Positions 15,201-28,854 of a stretch of 64,000 bases of DNA are shown here, piece after piece. Both the position numbers and the translations under genes were made by a program. Under the pieces are notes generated by a model, which was not told the DNA's origin, made no database searches, and saw only the letters and a program-made list of their open reading frames with translations. The stretch is from Aristolochia californica (lineage: Eukaryota; Streptophyta; Magnoliopsida; Piperales; Aristolochiaceae): NCBI GenBank assembly GCA_029961685.1, contig JARWKL010000002.1, positions 31,030,908 to 31,094,907 on the forward strand, in the 5' to 3' direction. How positions within the stretch are numbered: the first letter of the stretch is position 1; each line of letters begins with the position of its first letter.

Positions 15201-16300
15201 CAAATTTGAATTTAAAAAAAAAATTGAACATCCAAAATGGAAATGCACAAATGCTGAGAGATATAATTCCAAAAAGTATCTGGGATTTTTAAGGATAGGC
15301 AAAAAGTAGGTTGTTTGGCTCTGGTAAATATCCAACCACACATTAACTCTAGAATTTAATTTTTTCTACTCCTTGAAATTTTTTGATCATTAGGTCACAC
15401 GCATCCTCAACATGTTTCTTACATGCATATCCACCACATTCAAAAAATGTTAGGATCAGTTAGAAGTCTCTCTCCTATAAAATTCCACAAAGGTATTAGG
15501 GGGTTGTACTAATGGAATTTCCCAAACAAAACTTTGGAGTTCATTTTTAGTTTGAGAAATAATTTTCTTCACTTACATTTATTATAGTTTTCAATTTTTT
15601 ATGCGTATATGAACTCAAAAATTTTAATTTTTTTGCGATCTATTTGGCTTATATCTTTTTTGTTTACGAGAAAAATGGGATACTAAAAACTCAAGTTTGG
15701 CTATGAAAAAAAATCTGAACATCCAAAATGGAAATGCACAAATGCTGAGAGTGATAATTCCAAAAAGTATCTGTGATTTTTAAGGATAGGCAAAAAGTGG
15801 GTTGTTTGGCTCTGGTAAATATCCAACCATAGGTTAACTTGAGAATTTAATTTTTTCTGCTCTTTGAAATTTTTGGATCATTAGGTCACTTGCATCCTCA
15901 ACGTGTTTCTGGCATGCATATCCACAACATTTAAAACATGTTAGGATCAATTAGAAGTCTCTTTCCTATAAAATTCCACCAAGCTATTAGGTGGTTGTAC
16001 TAGAGGAATTTCCCAAACATTGATAACAAAACTTTGGAGTTCAATTTTAGTGCGTGAAATAATTTTCTTCACTTACATTTATTATAGTGTTCAAATTTAT
16101 TTGCTATACATGAACTCTAAAATTTTCATTTTTTTGCTATCTATTTTCCTTATATATTTTTTGTTTTATGAGAAAAATGGGAAAGTGAAAACTCAAGTTT
16201 GGATCTGAAAAAAATCTGAACATCCAAAATGGAAATGCACAAATGCTGAGAGTAATAATTCCAAAAAGTATCTGTGATTTGTAAGGATAGGGAAAAAGTG
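12300..16300. repeat. Eight-monomer higher-order block, copy 1
   Basis: Monomers starting near 12345, 12847, 13427, 13927, 14435, 14932, 15430 and 15928 pair one-to-one, in order, with those of 16.38-20.2 kb. Shared private variants include tttatcataatttt with tatcacaccacac (12.5-12.75 kb), atggatatcaaaac with taatattcttcagtt (12.95 kb), gaactcaaaaattt (13.6 kb), ttaattcacttgc with aatatgcttctgg (13.9 kb), ataacaaaaaactttgg (14.03 kb), atggacaacaaaactta (14.53 kb), ggcttgcatatcc (14.92 kb), cacattcaaaa (15.43 kb), tctgctctttg (15.85 kb) and ccacaacattt (15.93 kb). Contains an out-of-register junction at 13216. Confidence 0.82.
13131..13340. repeat. Out-of-register junction with ~85 bp of extra sequence
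   Basis: aaatttgaac occurs at 13131 and again at 13216, so the second half of the monomer is started twice. The second start is not a copy of the first. It carries the variants of the monomer at 12.63 kb (gaaactgtggttt, ggaaaaatgtggg, tatcacaccacac), so it came from another monomer. Confidence 0.78.
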
Positions 16301-16904
16301 GGTTGTTTGGCTCAGGTAACTATCCAACCACACGTTAACTTGAGAATTTACTTTTTTCTACACGTTGAAATTTTTGGATTATTAGGTCATTTGCATCCTC
16401 AACATTTATCTGGCATGCATATCCACCACATTTAAAACATGTTAGGATTAGTTAGAAGTCTCTTTCCTATAAAATTCCACCAAGCTATTGGTGGTCGTAC
16501 TAGTGGAATTTCCCAAACATGGATAACAATACTTTGGAGTTCATTTTTAGTGCATGAAATAGTTTTCTTCACTTACATTTATCATAATTTTTAAATTTTT
16601 TTGCATACATGAACTCTAATATTTTCATTTTGTTGCATTCTATTTGCCTTGTAACTTTTTTGTTTACGAGAAAAATGGGAGAGAGAATACTCAAGTTTGG
16701 TTCTGAAAAAAAATTTGATCATCCAAAATGGAAATGCACAAATGCGGAGAGAGATAATTCCAAAAAGAAACTGTGATTTTTAAGGATAGGAAAAATGTGG
16801 GTTGTTTGGCTCTGGTAAATATCACACCACACGTTAGCTAGAGAATTTAATTTTTTCTACTCCATGAAAATTTTGGATCATTAGGTCACTTGCATCCTCA
16901 ACAT

Positions 16905-16935
16905 GTTTCTGGCATGCATATCATTAGAAGTCTCT
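16905..16935. other. Anchor deletion in a satellite monomer
   Basis: gcatgcatatc joins attagaagtctc at about 16921, removing the ccaccacat anchor and the aaaacatgttagg block (about 28 bp). Similar in effect to the type F deletion but with different endpoints. Confidence 0.8.
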
Positions 16936-17814
16936 TTCATTTAAAATTCCACCAAGCTATTAGGGGGTTGTCCTAGTGGAATTTCCCAAACATGGATATC
17001 AAAACTTTGGAGCTCAATTTTAGTGCGTAAAATAATATTCTTCAGTTACATTTATTATAGTGTTCAAATGTATTTGCATACATGAACTCTAAAATTTTAT
17101 TTTGTTGCGATCTATTTTCCTTAAATCTTTTTTCTTTACGACAAAAATGGGAGAGTGAAAACTCAAGTTTGGATCTAAAAAAAATCTGAACATCCAAAAT
17201 GGAAATGCACAAATGCTGAGAGTAATAATTCCAAAAAGAATCTGGGATTTTTCAGGATAGGCAAAAAGCGGGTTGTTTGGCTCTGGTAAATATCCAACCA
17301 CACGTTAACTTGAGAATTTATATTTTTCTACTCCTTGAAATTTTTGGATCATTAGGTCACTTGCACTCTCAACATGTTTCTGGCATGCATATCCACCACA
17401 TTTAAAACATGTTAGGATTAGTTAGAAGTCTCTTTCCTATAAAATTCCACCAAGCTATTAGTGGGTTGTGCTAGTGGAATTTTCCAAACATGGATAACAA
17501 AACTTTGGAGTTCATTTTTAGTGCGTGAAATAATTTTCTTCAATTACATTTATTATTGTATTCAAATTTTTTTGCATACGTGAACTCAAAAATTTTCATT
17601 TTCTTGCGATCTATATGCCTTATATCTTTTTTGTTTATGAGAAAAATGGGAGAGTGAAAACTCAAGTTTGGATCTGAAAAAAAAATTTTAACATCCAAAA
17701 TGGAAATGCAAAAATGCAGAGACAGATAATTCCAAAAAGTATCTGTGATTTTTAAGGATGGGTAAAAAATGCATTGTTTGGCTCTGGTAAATATCCAACC
17801 ACAGGTTAACTTGA

Positions 17815-17850
17815 GAATGTAATTCAGTTAAAACATGTTTTGGATCATTA
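17815..17850. other. Replaced segment inside a satellite monomer
   Basis: Where other monomers read aatttaattttttctactcc and then gaaatttttgg, this one reads aattcagttaaaacatgtttt before ggatcatt. The inserted text resembles the aaaacatgtt block that follows the anchor about 80 bp downstream. Confidence 0.6.
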
Positions 17851-18891
17851 ATTCAGTTGCATCCTCAATATGCTTCTGGCATGCATATCCACCACATTTA
17901 AAACATGTTAGGATCAGTTAGAAGTCTCTTTCCTATAAAATTCCAACAAGCTTTTAATGGGTTGTGCTAGTGGAATTTCCCAAACATGGATAACAAAAAA
18001 CTTTGGAGTTCATTTTTAGTGCATGAAATAATTTTCTTCACTTACCTTTATTATAATTTTAAAATTTTTTTGCAAACATGAATTCTAAAATTTTCATTTT
18101 ATTGCGATCTATTTTGCCTTGTTTCTTTTCTGTTTAAGAGAAAAATGGGAGATTGGAAATTCAAGTTTGGATCTGAAAAAAAATTTGAACATCCAAAATG
18201 GAAATGCACAAATGCTGAGAGAGATAATTCAAAAAATTAATTGTGATTTTTAAGGACGCGCAAAAAGTGGGTTGTTTGGCTCTGGTAAATATCCAACCAC
18301 ATGTTAACTTGAGAATTTAATTTTTTCTACACCAGGAAATTTTTGGATCATTAGGTCACTTGCATCCCCAACATGTTTCTGGCATGCATATCCACCACAT
18401 TTAAAACATGTTAGGATCAGTTAGAAGTCTCTTTCCTATAAAATTCCACCAGGCTTCTAGGGGGTTGTACTAGTGGAATTTCCCAAACATGGACAACAAA
18501 ACTTAAGAGTTCATTTTTAGTGCGTGAAATAATTTTCTTCACTTACATTTATTATAGTTTTCAAATTTATTTTCATACGTGAATTCTAAAATTTTCATTT
18601 TGTTGCGATCTATTTGCCTTGTATCTTTTTTGTTTACGAGAAAAATGGGAGAGTGAAAACTCAAGTTTGGATCTGAAAAAAAATTTAAACATCCAAATTG
18701 GAAATGCAAAAATGTTGAGACAGATAATTCCAAAAAGTATCTGTGATTTATAAGGATAGGCAAAAAGTGGGTTGTTTGGCTCTTATAAATATCCAACCAC
18801 ATGTTAACTTGAGAATTTAATTTTTTCTACTCCATGAAATTTTTGGATCATTAGGTCATTTGCATCCTCAACATGTTTCTGGCTTGCATAT

Positions 18892-19314
18892 CCACATCAT
18901 TTAAAACATGTTAGGATCAGTTAGAAGTCTCTTTCCTATAAAACTCCACCAAGCTATTAGGGTGTATTACTAGTGGAATTTCCCAAACATGGATAACAAA
19001 ACTTTGGAGTTCATTTTTTGTGTGTGAAATAATTTTCTGCAGTTACATTTATTATAGTTTTCAAATTTTTTTGCACACATGAACTCTAAAATTTTCATTT
19101 TGTTGCTATCTAATTGCCTTATATCCTTTTTGTTTACAAGAAAATTTGGAGTCCAAAATGTATCTGGGATTTTTAAGGATTGGCAAAAAGTAGGTTGTTT
19201 GGCTCTGGTAAATATCCAACCACACGTTAACTTGAGAATTTAATTTTTTCTACTCCTTGAAATTTTTTGATCACTAGATCACTTGCATCCTCAACATGTT
19301 TCTTGCATGCATGT
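18892..19314. repeat. Truncated monomer (423 bp) with internal deletion
   Basis: Near 19141-19162 the stretch from gagaaaaa to tatctg is replaced by aaatttggagtccaaaatg, a net loss of about 75 bp. The order of the remnants suggests more than one deletion or a template switch. Confidence 0.75.
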
Positions 19315-22300
19315 CCACAACATTCAAAACATGTTAGGATAAGTTAGAAGTCTTTTTCCTATAAAATTCCACAAAGCTATGTGGGGGTTGTACTAATGGA
19401 ATTTCCAAAACATGGATAACAAAACTTTGGAGTTCATTTTTAGTGCGAGGTTAATTTTCTTCACTTACATTTATAATTTTTTTCAAATTTTAATGCGTAC
19501 ATGAACTCAAAAATTTTAATTTTCTTCCGATCTATTTGCCTTATATCTTTTTTGTTTACGACAAAAATGGGAGACTAAAAACTCAAGTTTGGATATGAAA
19601 AAAAATCTAAACATCCAAAATGGAAATGCACAAATGCTGAGAGTGATAATTCCAAAAAGTATCTGTGATTTTTAAGGATAGGCAAAAACTAGGTTGTTTG
19701 GCTCTGGTAAATATCCAATCACATGTTAACTTGAGAATTTAATTTTTTTCTGCTCTTTGTATTTTTTGGATCATTAGGTCACCTGCATCCTCAACATGTT
19801 TCTGGCATGCATATCCACAACATTTAAAACATGTTAGGATCAGTTAGAAGTCTCTTTCCTATAAAATTCCACCAAGCTATTAGGGGGTTGTACTGGAGGA
19901 AGTTCCCAATCAATAATAACAAAACATTGGAGTTCATTTTTAGTGCGTGAAATAATTTTCTTTACTTATATTTATTATAGTTTTCAATTTTTTTTGCATA
20001 CATGAACTCTAAAATTTTCATTTTGTTGAGATCTATTTTCCTTATATCTTTTTTTACGAGAAAAGAGGGCGAGTGATTACAGAAGTTTGGATCTGAAAAA
20101 AAAATTTGAACATCTAAAATGAAAATGCACAAATGTTGAGAGACATAATTCCAAAAAGTATCTGTGATTTTTATGGATAGACAAAAAGTTGGTTGTTTGG
20201 CTCTGGTAAATATCCAACCACACGTTAACTTGAGAATTTAATTTTTTTCTACTCCTTCAAATTTTTGGATCATTAGGTCACTTGCATCCTAAACATGTGT
20301 CTGGCATGCATATCCAAACCTTTTTTAAAACATGTTAGGACCAGTTCGAAGTCTCTTTCCTATAAAATTTCTCCAAGCTATTAGGGGTTGTACAAGTGCA
20401 ATTTCCCAAACATGGATAACAAACTTTTGCGTTCATTTTTAGTGTGTGAAATAATTTTCTTCACTTACATTTATTATAATTTTCAAATTTTTTTCAATTC
20501 ATGAACTCTAAAAATTTTATTTTTTTTCAATCTATTTGCCGTGTATCTTTTTTGATTACGAGAAAAAAGGGAGAGTGAAAACTCAAGTTTGGATCTGAAA
20601 AAAAATTTGAACATCCAAAATGGAAATGCACATATGCTGAGAGAGATAATTCCAAAAAGTATCTTTTATTTTTAAGGATAGGCAAAAAGGGGTTTTTTTG
20701 GCTCTGTTAAATATCCAACCTCACGTTAACTTGAGAATTTAAGTTTTTCTACTCCTTGAAATTTTTTGATCATTAGGTTACTTGCATGCTCAACATGTTT
20801 CTGGCATGCATATCCTCCACATTTAAAACATGTTAGGATCAGTTAGAATTCACTTTCTTATAAAATTCCACCAAGCTATTACGGGGTTGTACAAGTGGAA
20901 TTCCTCGAACATGATAAGAAAACTTTGGAGTTCATTTTTAGTGCGTGAAATAATTTTCTTCACTTACATTTATTAGGGTTTTCTATTTTTCTTACATACG
21001 TGAACTCTAAAATTTTCATTTTGTAGAGATCTATTTGCCTTATATCTTTTTTGTTTACAAGAAAAATGGGAGAGTGAAAACTCAAGTTTTGATCTGAAAA
21101 AAAATTTGAACATCCAAAATGGAAATGTGCAAATGCAAAGAGAGATTATTCCAAAAAGTATCTATGATTTTTAAGGATAGAAAAAAAGTGGATCATTTGG
21201 CTCTGGTAAATATCCAACCACACGTTTACTTGAGAATTTAATTTTTTCTACTCGAAATTTTTGATCATTAGGTCACTTGCATCCTCACCATGTTTCTAGC
21301 ATGCATATCCACCACATTTAAAAAATGTTAGGATCAGTTAGAAGTCTCTTTCCTATAAAATTCCACCAAGCTATTAAGGGGTTGTTCTAGTGGAAATTCC
21401 CAAACATGGATAACAAAACTTTGGAGTTCAATTTTAGTGCGTGAAATAATTTTCTTCACTTGCATTTATTGTAGTGTTCAAATTCTTTTTCACACAAGAA
21501 ATCTAAAATTTTCATTCTGTTGCGATCTTTTTTCCTTATATCATTTTTGTTTACGAGAAAAATGGAAGAGTGAAAACTCTAGTTTGGATTTGAAAAAAAA
21601 TTTGAACATCCGAAATGGAAATGCCCAAATGCTGAGAGAGATAATTCAAAAAAGTATCTATGATTTTTAAGGAAAGGCAAAAAGTGGGTTGTTTGGCTCT
21701 TGTAAATATCCAACCACACGTTAAATATAGAATTTAATTTTTTCTACTCGAAATTTTATGATCATTAGTTCACTTGCATCCTCAACAAGTTTCTAGCATG
21801 CATATCCACCACATTTAAAACATGTTAGGATCAGTTAGAAGTCTCTTTCCTATAAAATTCCACCAAACTATTTGGGGGGTGTACTAGTGGAATTTCCCAA
21901 ACATGGATAACAAAACTTTGGAGTTCATTTTTAGTGCGTGAAATTATTTTTTTCACTTACATTTATTATCATGTTCAAATTTTTCTGCATACGTCAACTC
22001 TAAAATTTTCATTTTGTTGTGATCTATTTACCTTATATCTTTTTTGTTTACTAGAAAAATGGGAGAGTGAAAACTCAGGTTTGGATCTGAAAAAAATTTT
22101 GAACATCCAAAATGGAAAGGCACAATTGCTGAGAGAGATAATTCCAAAAAGTATCTGTGATTTTTAAGGATAGGTAAAAACTGGGTTGTTTAGCTCTTGA
22201 AAAAATCCAAACACACGTTAACTTGAGAATTTAATTTTTTCTACTCCTTAAAATTTTTGGATCATTAGGTCACTCTCATCCTCAACATGTTTCTGGCAGG

Positions 22301-22804
22301 CATATCCACCACATTTAAAACATGTTAGGATCAGTTAGAAGTCTCTTCCCTATAAAATTCCACCAAGCTATTTGAGGGTTTTTTTTGTGGAATTTCCCAA
22401 ACATGGATAACAAAACTTTGGAGTTCATTTTTAGTGCGTGAAATAATTTTCTTCACTAACATTTATTATAGTTTTCAATTTTTTTTGCATACATGAACTC
22501 TAAAATTTTCATTTTGTTGCGATCTATTTGCCTTGTATCTTTTTTGTTTACGAGAAAATAGGGAGAGTGAAAACTCAAGTTTGGATCTGAAAAAAAATTG
22601 AACATCCAAAATGGAAATGCACAAATGCTGAGAGAGATAATTCCAAAAAGTATCTGTCATTTCTAAGGATAGGCAAAAAGTGGGTTGTTTGGCTCTGGTC
22701 AATATCAAACCACACGTTAACTTGAGAATTTAATTTTTTCTACTCCTTGAAAGTTTTGGATCATTAGGTCACTTGAATCCTCAACATGTTTGAGGCATGC
22801 ATTT

Positions 22805-25798
22805 CCCCCACATTTAAAACATGTTAGGATCAGTTAGAAGTCTCTTTCCAATAATATTCCACCAAGCTATTAGGGGGTTGTACAAGTGAAACTTTCCAAA
22901 CATGGATAACAAAACTTTGGAGTTCATTTTTAGTGCATGAAATAATTTTCTTCACTTACATTTATTATAGTTTTCAATTTTTTTGCATTGATGAACTCTA
23001 AGATTTTTATTTTATAGCGATCTATTTGCCTTATATCTTTTTTGTTTACGAGAAAAATGGGAGAGTGAAAACTCAAGTTTGGATCTAAAAAAAAATTTGA
23101 ACATCCAAAATGGAAATGCACAAATGCTAAGAGATATAATTCCAAAAAGTATCTGTGATTTTTAAGGATAGGCAAAAAGTGGGTTGTTTGGCTTTTGTAA
23201 ATATCCAACCACATGTTGTCTTGAAAATTTAATTTTTCAACTCCTTGAAATTTTTGGATCATTAGGTCACTTGCATCCTCATCATGTATTTGGCATGCAT
23301 ATCCACCACATTTAAAAGATGGTAGGATCAGTTAGAAGTCACTTTCCTATAACGTTCCACCTAGCTATTGGGGGGTTGTAGTAGTGGAATTTCCATAACA
23401 TGGATAACAAAACTTTGGAGTTCATTTTTAGTGAGTGAAATAATTTTCTTCACTTACATTTATTTTAGTTATAAATTTTTTTTGCATACATTAACTCTAA
23501 AATTTTCATTTTGTTGCAATTTATTTGCCTTATATCTTTTTTGTTTAAGAGAAAAATGGGAGAGTGAAAACTTAAGTTTGGATCTGAAAAACAATTTGAA
23601 CACCCAAAATTGAAATGCACAAATGCTGAGAGAGATAATTCCAAAAAGTATCTGTGATTTTTAAGGATAGGCAAAAAGTGGGTTGTTTGGCTCTAGTAAA
23701 TATCCAACCACACGTTAACTTGAGAAATTAGTTTTTTCTACTCCTTGAAATTTTTGGATAATTAGGTCACTTGCATCCAATACATGTTTCGGGCATGCAT
23801 ATCTGCCACATTTAAAACATGTTAGGATCAGTTAGAAGTCTCTTTCCTATAAAATTCCCTCAAGCTATTAGGGGGTTGTACTAGTAGAATTTTCCAAACG
23901 TGGATAACAAAACTTTGGAGTTCATTTTTAGTGCATGAAATAATTTTCTTCACTTACATTTATTATAGTTTTCAATTTTTTTTGCATACATGAACTCTAA
24001 AATTTTCATTTTGTTGCGATCTATTTGCCTTATTTCTTTTTTATTTAGAGAAAAATGGGAGTGTGAAAACTCAAGTTTGGATCTGAAAAACAATTTTAAC
24101 ATCCAAAATGGAAATGCACAAATGCTGAGAGAGATAATTCCAAAAAGTATCTGTGATTTTTAAGGATAGGGAAAAAGTGGGTTGTTTGCCTTTGGTAAAT
24201 ATCCAACTACACTTTAACTTGAGAATTTAATTTTTTCTGCTCATTGAAATTTTTTGATCTTTAGGTCACTTGCATCCTCAACATGTTTCTTGCATGCATA
24301 TCCACCACATTTAAAACAAGTTTGGATCAGTTAGAAGTCTCTTTTCTATAAAATTCCACCAAGCTATTAGGGGGTTGGACTAGTGGAATTTTCCAAACAT
24401 GGATATTATAACTTTGGAGTGCATTTTTGGTGCGTGGAATAATTTTCTTCACTTATATTTATTATAGTTTTCAATTTTTTTTGCATAGGTGAACACTAAA
24501 ATTTTCATTTTTTTGCGATCTATATGCCTTATATCTTTTTTGTTTTCGAGAAAAATGGGAGAGTGAAAACTCAAGTTTGGATATGAAAAAAAATTTGAGC
24601 TTCCAAAAATGAAATGCACAATGATGAGAGAGATAATTTCAAAAAATATCTATGATTTTTAAGGATAGGCAAAAAGTGGGTTGTTTGGCTCTGGTAAATA
24701 TCCAACCACACGTTAACTTGAGAATTTAATTTTTTCTACTCCTTGAAATTTTTTGGTGATTAAGTCACTTGCCTCCTCAACATGTTTTTGGCATGCATAT
24801 CCATGACATTTAAAAATGATAGGATCAGTTAGAAGTCTCTTTCCTATAAAATTCCACCAAGCTATTAGGGGGTTGTACTAGTGGAATTTCCCAATCATAG
24901 ATACCAAAACTTTATTGTTCATTTTTAGTGCGTGAAATAATTTTCTTCACTAACATTTATTAGAGTTTTCTAATTTTTTTTTCATACGTGAACTCTAAAA
25001 TTTTCATTTGTTGCGATCTAGTTGCCTTATATATTTTTTTTTTACGAGAAAAATGGGAGAGTGAAAACTCAAGTTTGAATCTGAAAAAAAATTTGAACAT
25101 CCAAAATTGAAATGCACAAATGCTGATAGAGAAAATTCCAAAAAGTGTCTGTGATTTTTAAGGATAGGCAAAAAGTGGGTTGTTTGGCTCTTGTAAATAT
25201 CCAACCACATGTTAACTTGAGAATTTAATTTTTTCTACTCCTTGAAATTTTTCGATTATTAGGTCATTTGCATCCTCAACATGTTTCTGGCATGCATATC
25301 CACCACATTTAAAACATGTTAGGATCAGTTAGAAGTTTCTTTCCTATAAAATTTCACCAAGCTATTAGGGGGTTGTACTAGTGGAATTTCCCAATCATGG
25401 ATAACAAAACTTTGGTGTTCATTTTTAGTGCGTGAAATAATTTTTTTGACTAACATTTATTAGATTTTTCTATTTTTTTTGCATACGTGAACTCTAAAAT
25501 TTTCATTTTGTTGCGATCTATTTGCCCTATATCTTTTTTCTTTACAAGAAAAATGGGAGAGTGAAAACTAAAGTTTCAATATGAAAAAAAATCTGAACAT
25601 CCAAAATGGAAATGAACAAATGCTAAGAGAGATATTTCCAAAAAGTATCTGTGATTTTTAAGGATAGGCAAAAAGTGGGTTGTTTGGCTCTGGAAAATAT
25701 CCAACCACACGTTGACTTGAGAATTTAAATTTTCTACTCCTTGAAAATTTTGGATCATTAGGTCACTTGCATCCTCATCATGTTTCTGGCATTCATAT
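22805..25798. repeat. Higher-order block of six monomers, copy 1
   Basis: Monomers at 22805, 23303, 23803, 24302, 24801 and 25300 match those at 29283, 29781, 30287, 30787, 31285 and 31785 at a nearly constant offset of 6,478-6,485 bp (13 monomers). Shared variants: acgttgtcttg-like sequence with ttaatttttcaa, cctcatcatgta, gttccacctagc and gcaatttatttgcc, then ttttccaaacgtgg, gatctttagg, cataggtgaac, gatgagagagataatttc, and finally cccaatcatgg with ctaacatttattag. Confidence 0.8.
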
Positions 25799-27780
25799 CC
25801 ACTACATTTAAAACATGTTAGGATCAGTTAGAAGTCTCTTTCCTATAATGTTCCACCAAGCTATGTGGCGGTTGTAGTAGTGGAATTTCCCGAACATGGA
25901 TAACAAAACTTTGGAGTTCATTTTGAGTGTGTGAAATAATTTTCTTCATTTAAATTTATTTTAGTTTTCAAATTTTTTGCATACATGAACTCTAAATTTT
26001 TCATTTTGTTGCAATTTATTTGCCTTATATCTTTTTTGTTTACAAGAAAAATGGGAGAGTGAAAACTCAACTTTGGATCTGAAAAAAAATTTGAACATCC
26101 AAAATGGAAATGCATAAATGCTGAGAGAGATAATTCCAAAAAGTATCTGTGATTTTTAAGGTTAGGCAAAAAGTGGGTTTTTTGGCTCTTGTAAATATCC
26201 AACCACACGTTAACTTGAGAATTTAGTTTTTTCTACACCTTGGAATATTTGGATCATTAGGACACTTGCATCCTCCACATGTTTCTTGAATGCATATCCA
26301 CCACATTTAAAACATGTTAGGATCAGTTAGAAGTCTCTTTCCTATACAATTCTTCCAAGCTATTATGGGGTTGAACTAGTGGAATTTCCTAAACATGGAG
26401 AACAAAACTTTGGAGTTCATTTTTAGTGCTTGAAATAATTTTCTTCACTTACATTTATTATAGTTTTCAAATTTATTTGCATACATGAACTCTAAAATTT
26501 TCATTTTGTTGCGATCTATTTCCCTTATATCTTTTTTTTTTACGAAAAAAATGGGACAGTGAAAAGAGAAGTTTGGATCGGAAAAAAAAATTTAACATCC
26601 AAAATGGAAATGCACAAATGCTGAGAGAGATAATTCCAAAAAGTATCTGCGATTTTTAAAGATAGACAAAAAGTGGGTTGTTTGGCTCTGGTAAATATCC
26701 AACCATACGTTAACTTGAGAATTTAATTTTTTATACTCCTTGAAATTTTTGGATCTTTAGGTCACTTGCATCTTCAACATGTTTCTAGCATGCATATCCA
26801 CCACATTTAAAACAAGTTAGGATCATTTTGAAGTCTCATTCCTATAAAATTCCACCAAGCTATTAGGGGGATGTACTAGTGGAATTTCCCAAACAAGGAT
26901 AACAAACTTTGGAGTTCATTTTTACTGTGTGAAATAATTTTCTTCACTTACATTTATTATAGTTTTCAAATTTTTTTGCATACGTGAACTCTAAAATTTT
27001 CTTTTTGTTGCGATGTATTTGCCTTATATCTTTTTTGTTTACAAGAAAAATGGGAGAGTGAAAACTCAAGTTTGGATCTGAAAAAAAATCTGAACATCCA
27101 AAATGAAAATGCACAAATGCTGAGAGAGATAATTCCAAAACGTATCTGTGATTTTTAAGGATTGGTAAAAGGTGGGTTGTTTGGCTCTAGTAAATATCCA
27201 ACCACACGTTAACTTGAGAATTTAATTTTTTCTGCTCCATGAAATTTTTGGATCATTAGGTCACTTGCATCCTCATCATGTTTCTGGCATGCATATCCAC
27301 CACATTTAAAACATGTTAGGATCAGTTAGAAGTCTTTTTCCAATAAAATTCCACCAAGCTATTTTAGGGTTAAGAAAATGGATAACAAAACATTGGAGTT
27401 CATTTTTAGTGCGTGAAATAATTTTCTTCACTTGCATTTATTATAGTGTTCAAACTTTTTTGCATACATGAACTCTAAAATTTTCAATTTGTTGCGATCT
27501 ATTTGTCTTATATCTTTTTTGTTTACGAGAAAATAGAGAGAGTGAAAACTCAAGTTTGGATCTTAAAAAAAATGAGAACATCCAAAATGGAAATGGACAA
27601 ATGCTGAGAGAGATAATTCAAAAAAATATCTGTGATTTTTAAGGATAGGCAAAAAAGGGGTTGTTTGGCTCTAGTAAATATCCAACCACACGTTAACTTG
27701 AGAATTTAATTTTTTCTACTTCTTGAAATTTTTGGATCATTACGTCACTTGCATCCTCAACATGTTTTTGGCATGCATAT
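25799..27780. repeat. Partial third copy of the 22.8-kb higher-order block (5-monomer spacing)
   Basis: Monomers at 25799, 26298 and 26797 match 23303, 23803 and 24302 at a 2,495-bp offset (five monomers): cctcatcatg, ataatgttccacc, gcaatttatttgcc, then gatctttagg with aacaagttagg. The fourth position (27297) again looks like the first type (cctcatcatg), and the monomer at 27781 carries cccaatcatgg and ctaacatttattag. The block is therefore imperfect. Confidence 0.65.
27350..27390. other. Short deletion removing the gttgtactag block
   Basis: Reads agctattttagggttaag and then aaaatggataac; the usual tactagtggaatttccc is missing (about 25 bp). The rest of the monomer is ordinary. Confidence 0.7.
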
Positions 27781-28832
27781 CCACAACTTTTAAAACATGT
27801 TAGGATCAGTTAAAAGTCTCTTTCCTATAAAATTTCACCAAGCTATTAGGGGGTTTTAATAGTGGAATTTCCCAATCATGGATAACAAAACTTTGGAGTT
27901 CATTTTTAGTGCGTGAAATAATTTTCTTCACTAACATTTATTAGATTTTTCAAATTTTTTGCATACATGAACTCTAAAATTTTCATTTTGTTGCGATCTA
28001 TTTGCCTTATATCTTTTTTGTTTACGAGAAAAATGGGAGAATGAAAACTCAAGTTTGGATCTGAGAAAAAATTTGAACATCCAAAATGGAAATGCAAAAA
28101 TGCTGAGACAGATAATTCCAAAAGGTATCTGTGATTTTTTCGGATAGGCAAAAAGTGGGTTGTTTGGCTCTTGCAAATATCCAACCACACGTTAACTTGA
28201 AAATTTAATTTTTTCTACTCCATGAAATTATTGGATCATTAGGTCATTTGCATCCTCAACATGTTTCTGGCATGCATATGCAACACATTTAAAACTTGTT
28301 AGGATCAGTTAGAAGTCTCTTTCCTATAAAATTCAACCAAGCTATTAGGGGGTAGTACTAGTGGAATTTCCCAAACATGGATAACAAAACTTTGGGGTTC
28401 ATTTTTAGTGCGTGAAATTATTTTCTTCACTTACATTTATTTTAGTTTTCAATTTTTTTTGCATACATGAACTCTAAAATTTTTATTTTGTTGTGATCTA
28501 TTTGCCTTATATCTTTTTTTTTACGAGAAAAATGGGATAGTGAAAACTTATGTTTGGATCTAAAAAAAAATTTGAACATCCAAAATGGAAATGCACAAAT
28601 GCTGAGAGAGATAATTCCAAAAAGTATGTGTGATTTTTAAGGATAGCCAAAAAGTGGGTTGTTTGGCTCTCGTAAATATCCAACCACACGCTAACTTGAG
28701 AATATAATTTTTTCTACTCCTTGCAATTTTTGGATCATTAGGTCACTTGCATCCTCAACATGTTTCTGCATATCCACCACATTTAAAACATGTTAGGATC
28801 AGTTAGAAGTCTTGTTCTTATAAAATTCCACC

Positions 28833-28854
28833 ATGCTATTAGGATGCTATTAGG
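28833..28854. repeat. 11-bp tandem microduplication
   Basis: atgctattagg occurs twice in a row at 28833 and 28844, in the place where other monomers have a single copy (agctattagg). A simple slippage-type event seen once in the window. Confidence 0.9.

Larger units (their letters stand above)
16380..20200. repeat. Eight-monomer higher-order block, copy 2
   Basis: Monomers starting near 16423, about 16920 (anchor deleted), 17393, 17888, 18390, 18892, 19315 and 19808 carry the variants listed for copy 1 in the same order. The offset drifts from about 4,080 to about 3,890 bp because copy 1 has an extra ~85 bp and copy 2 has deletions near 16921 and 19145. It may continue weakly beyond 20 kb (gatctattttcc near 20030), but the match fades. 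Confidence 0.82.
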
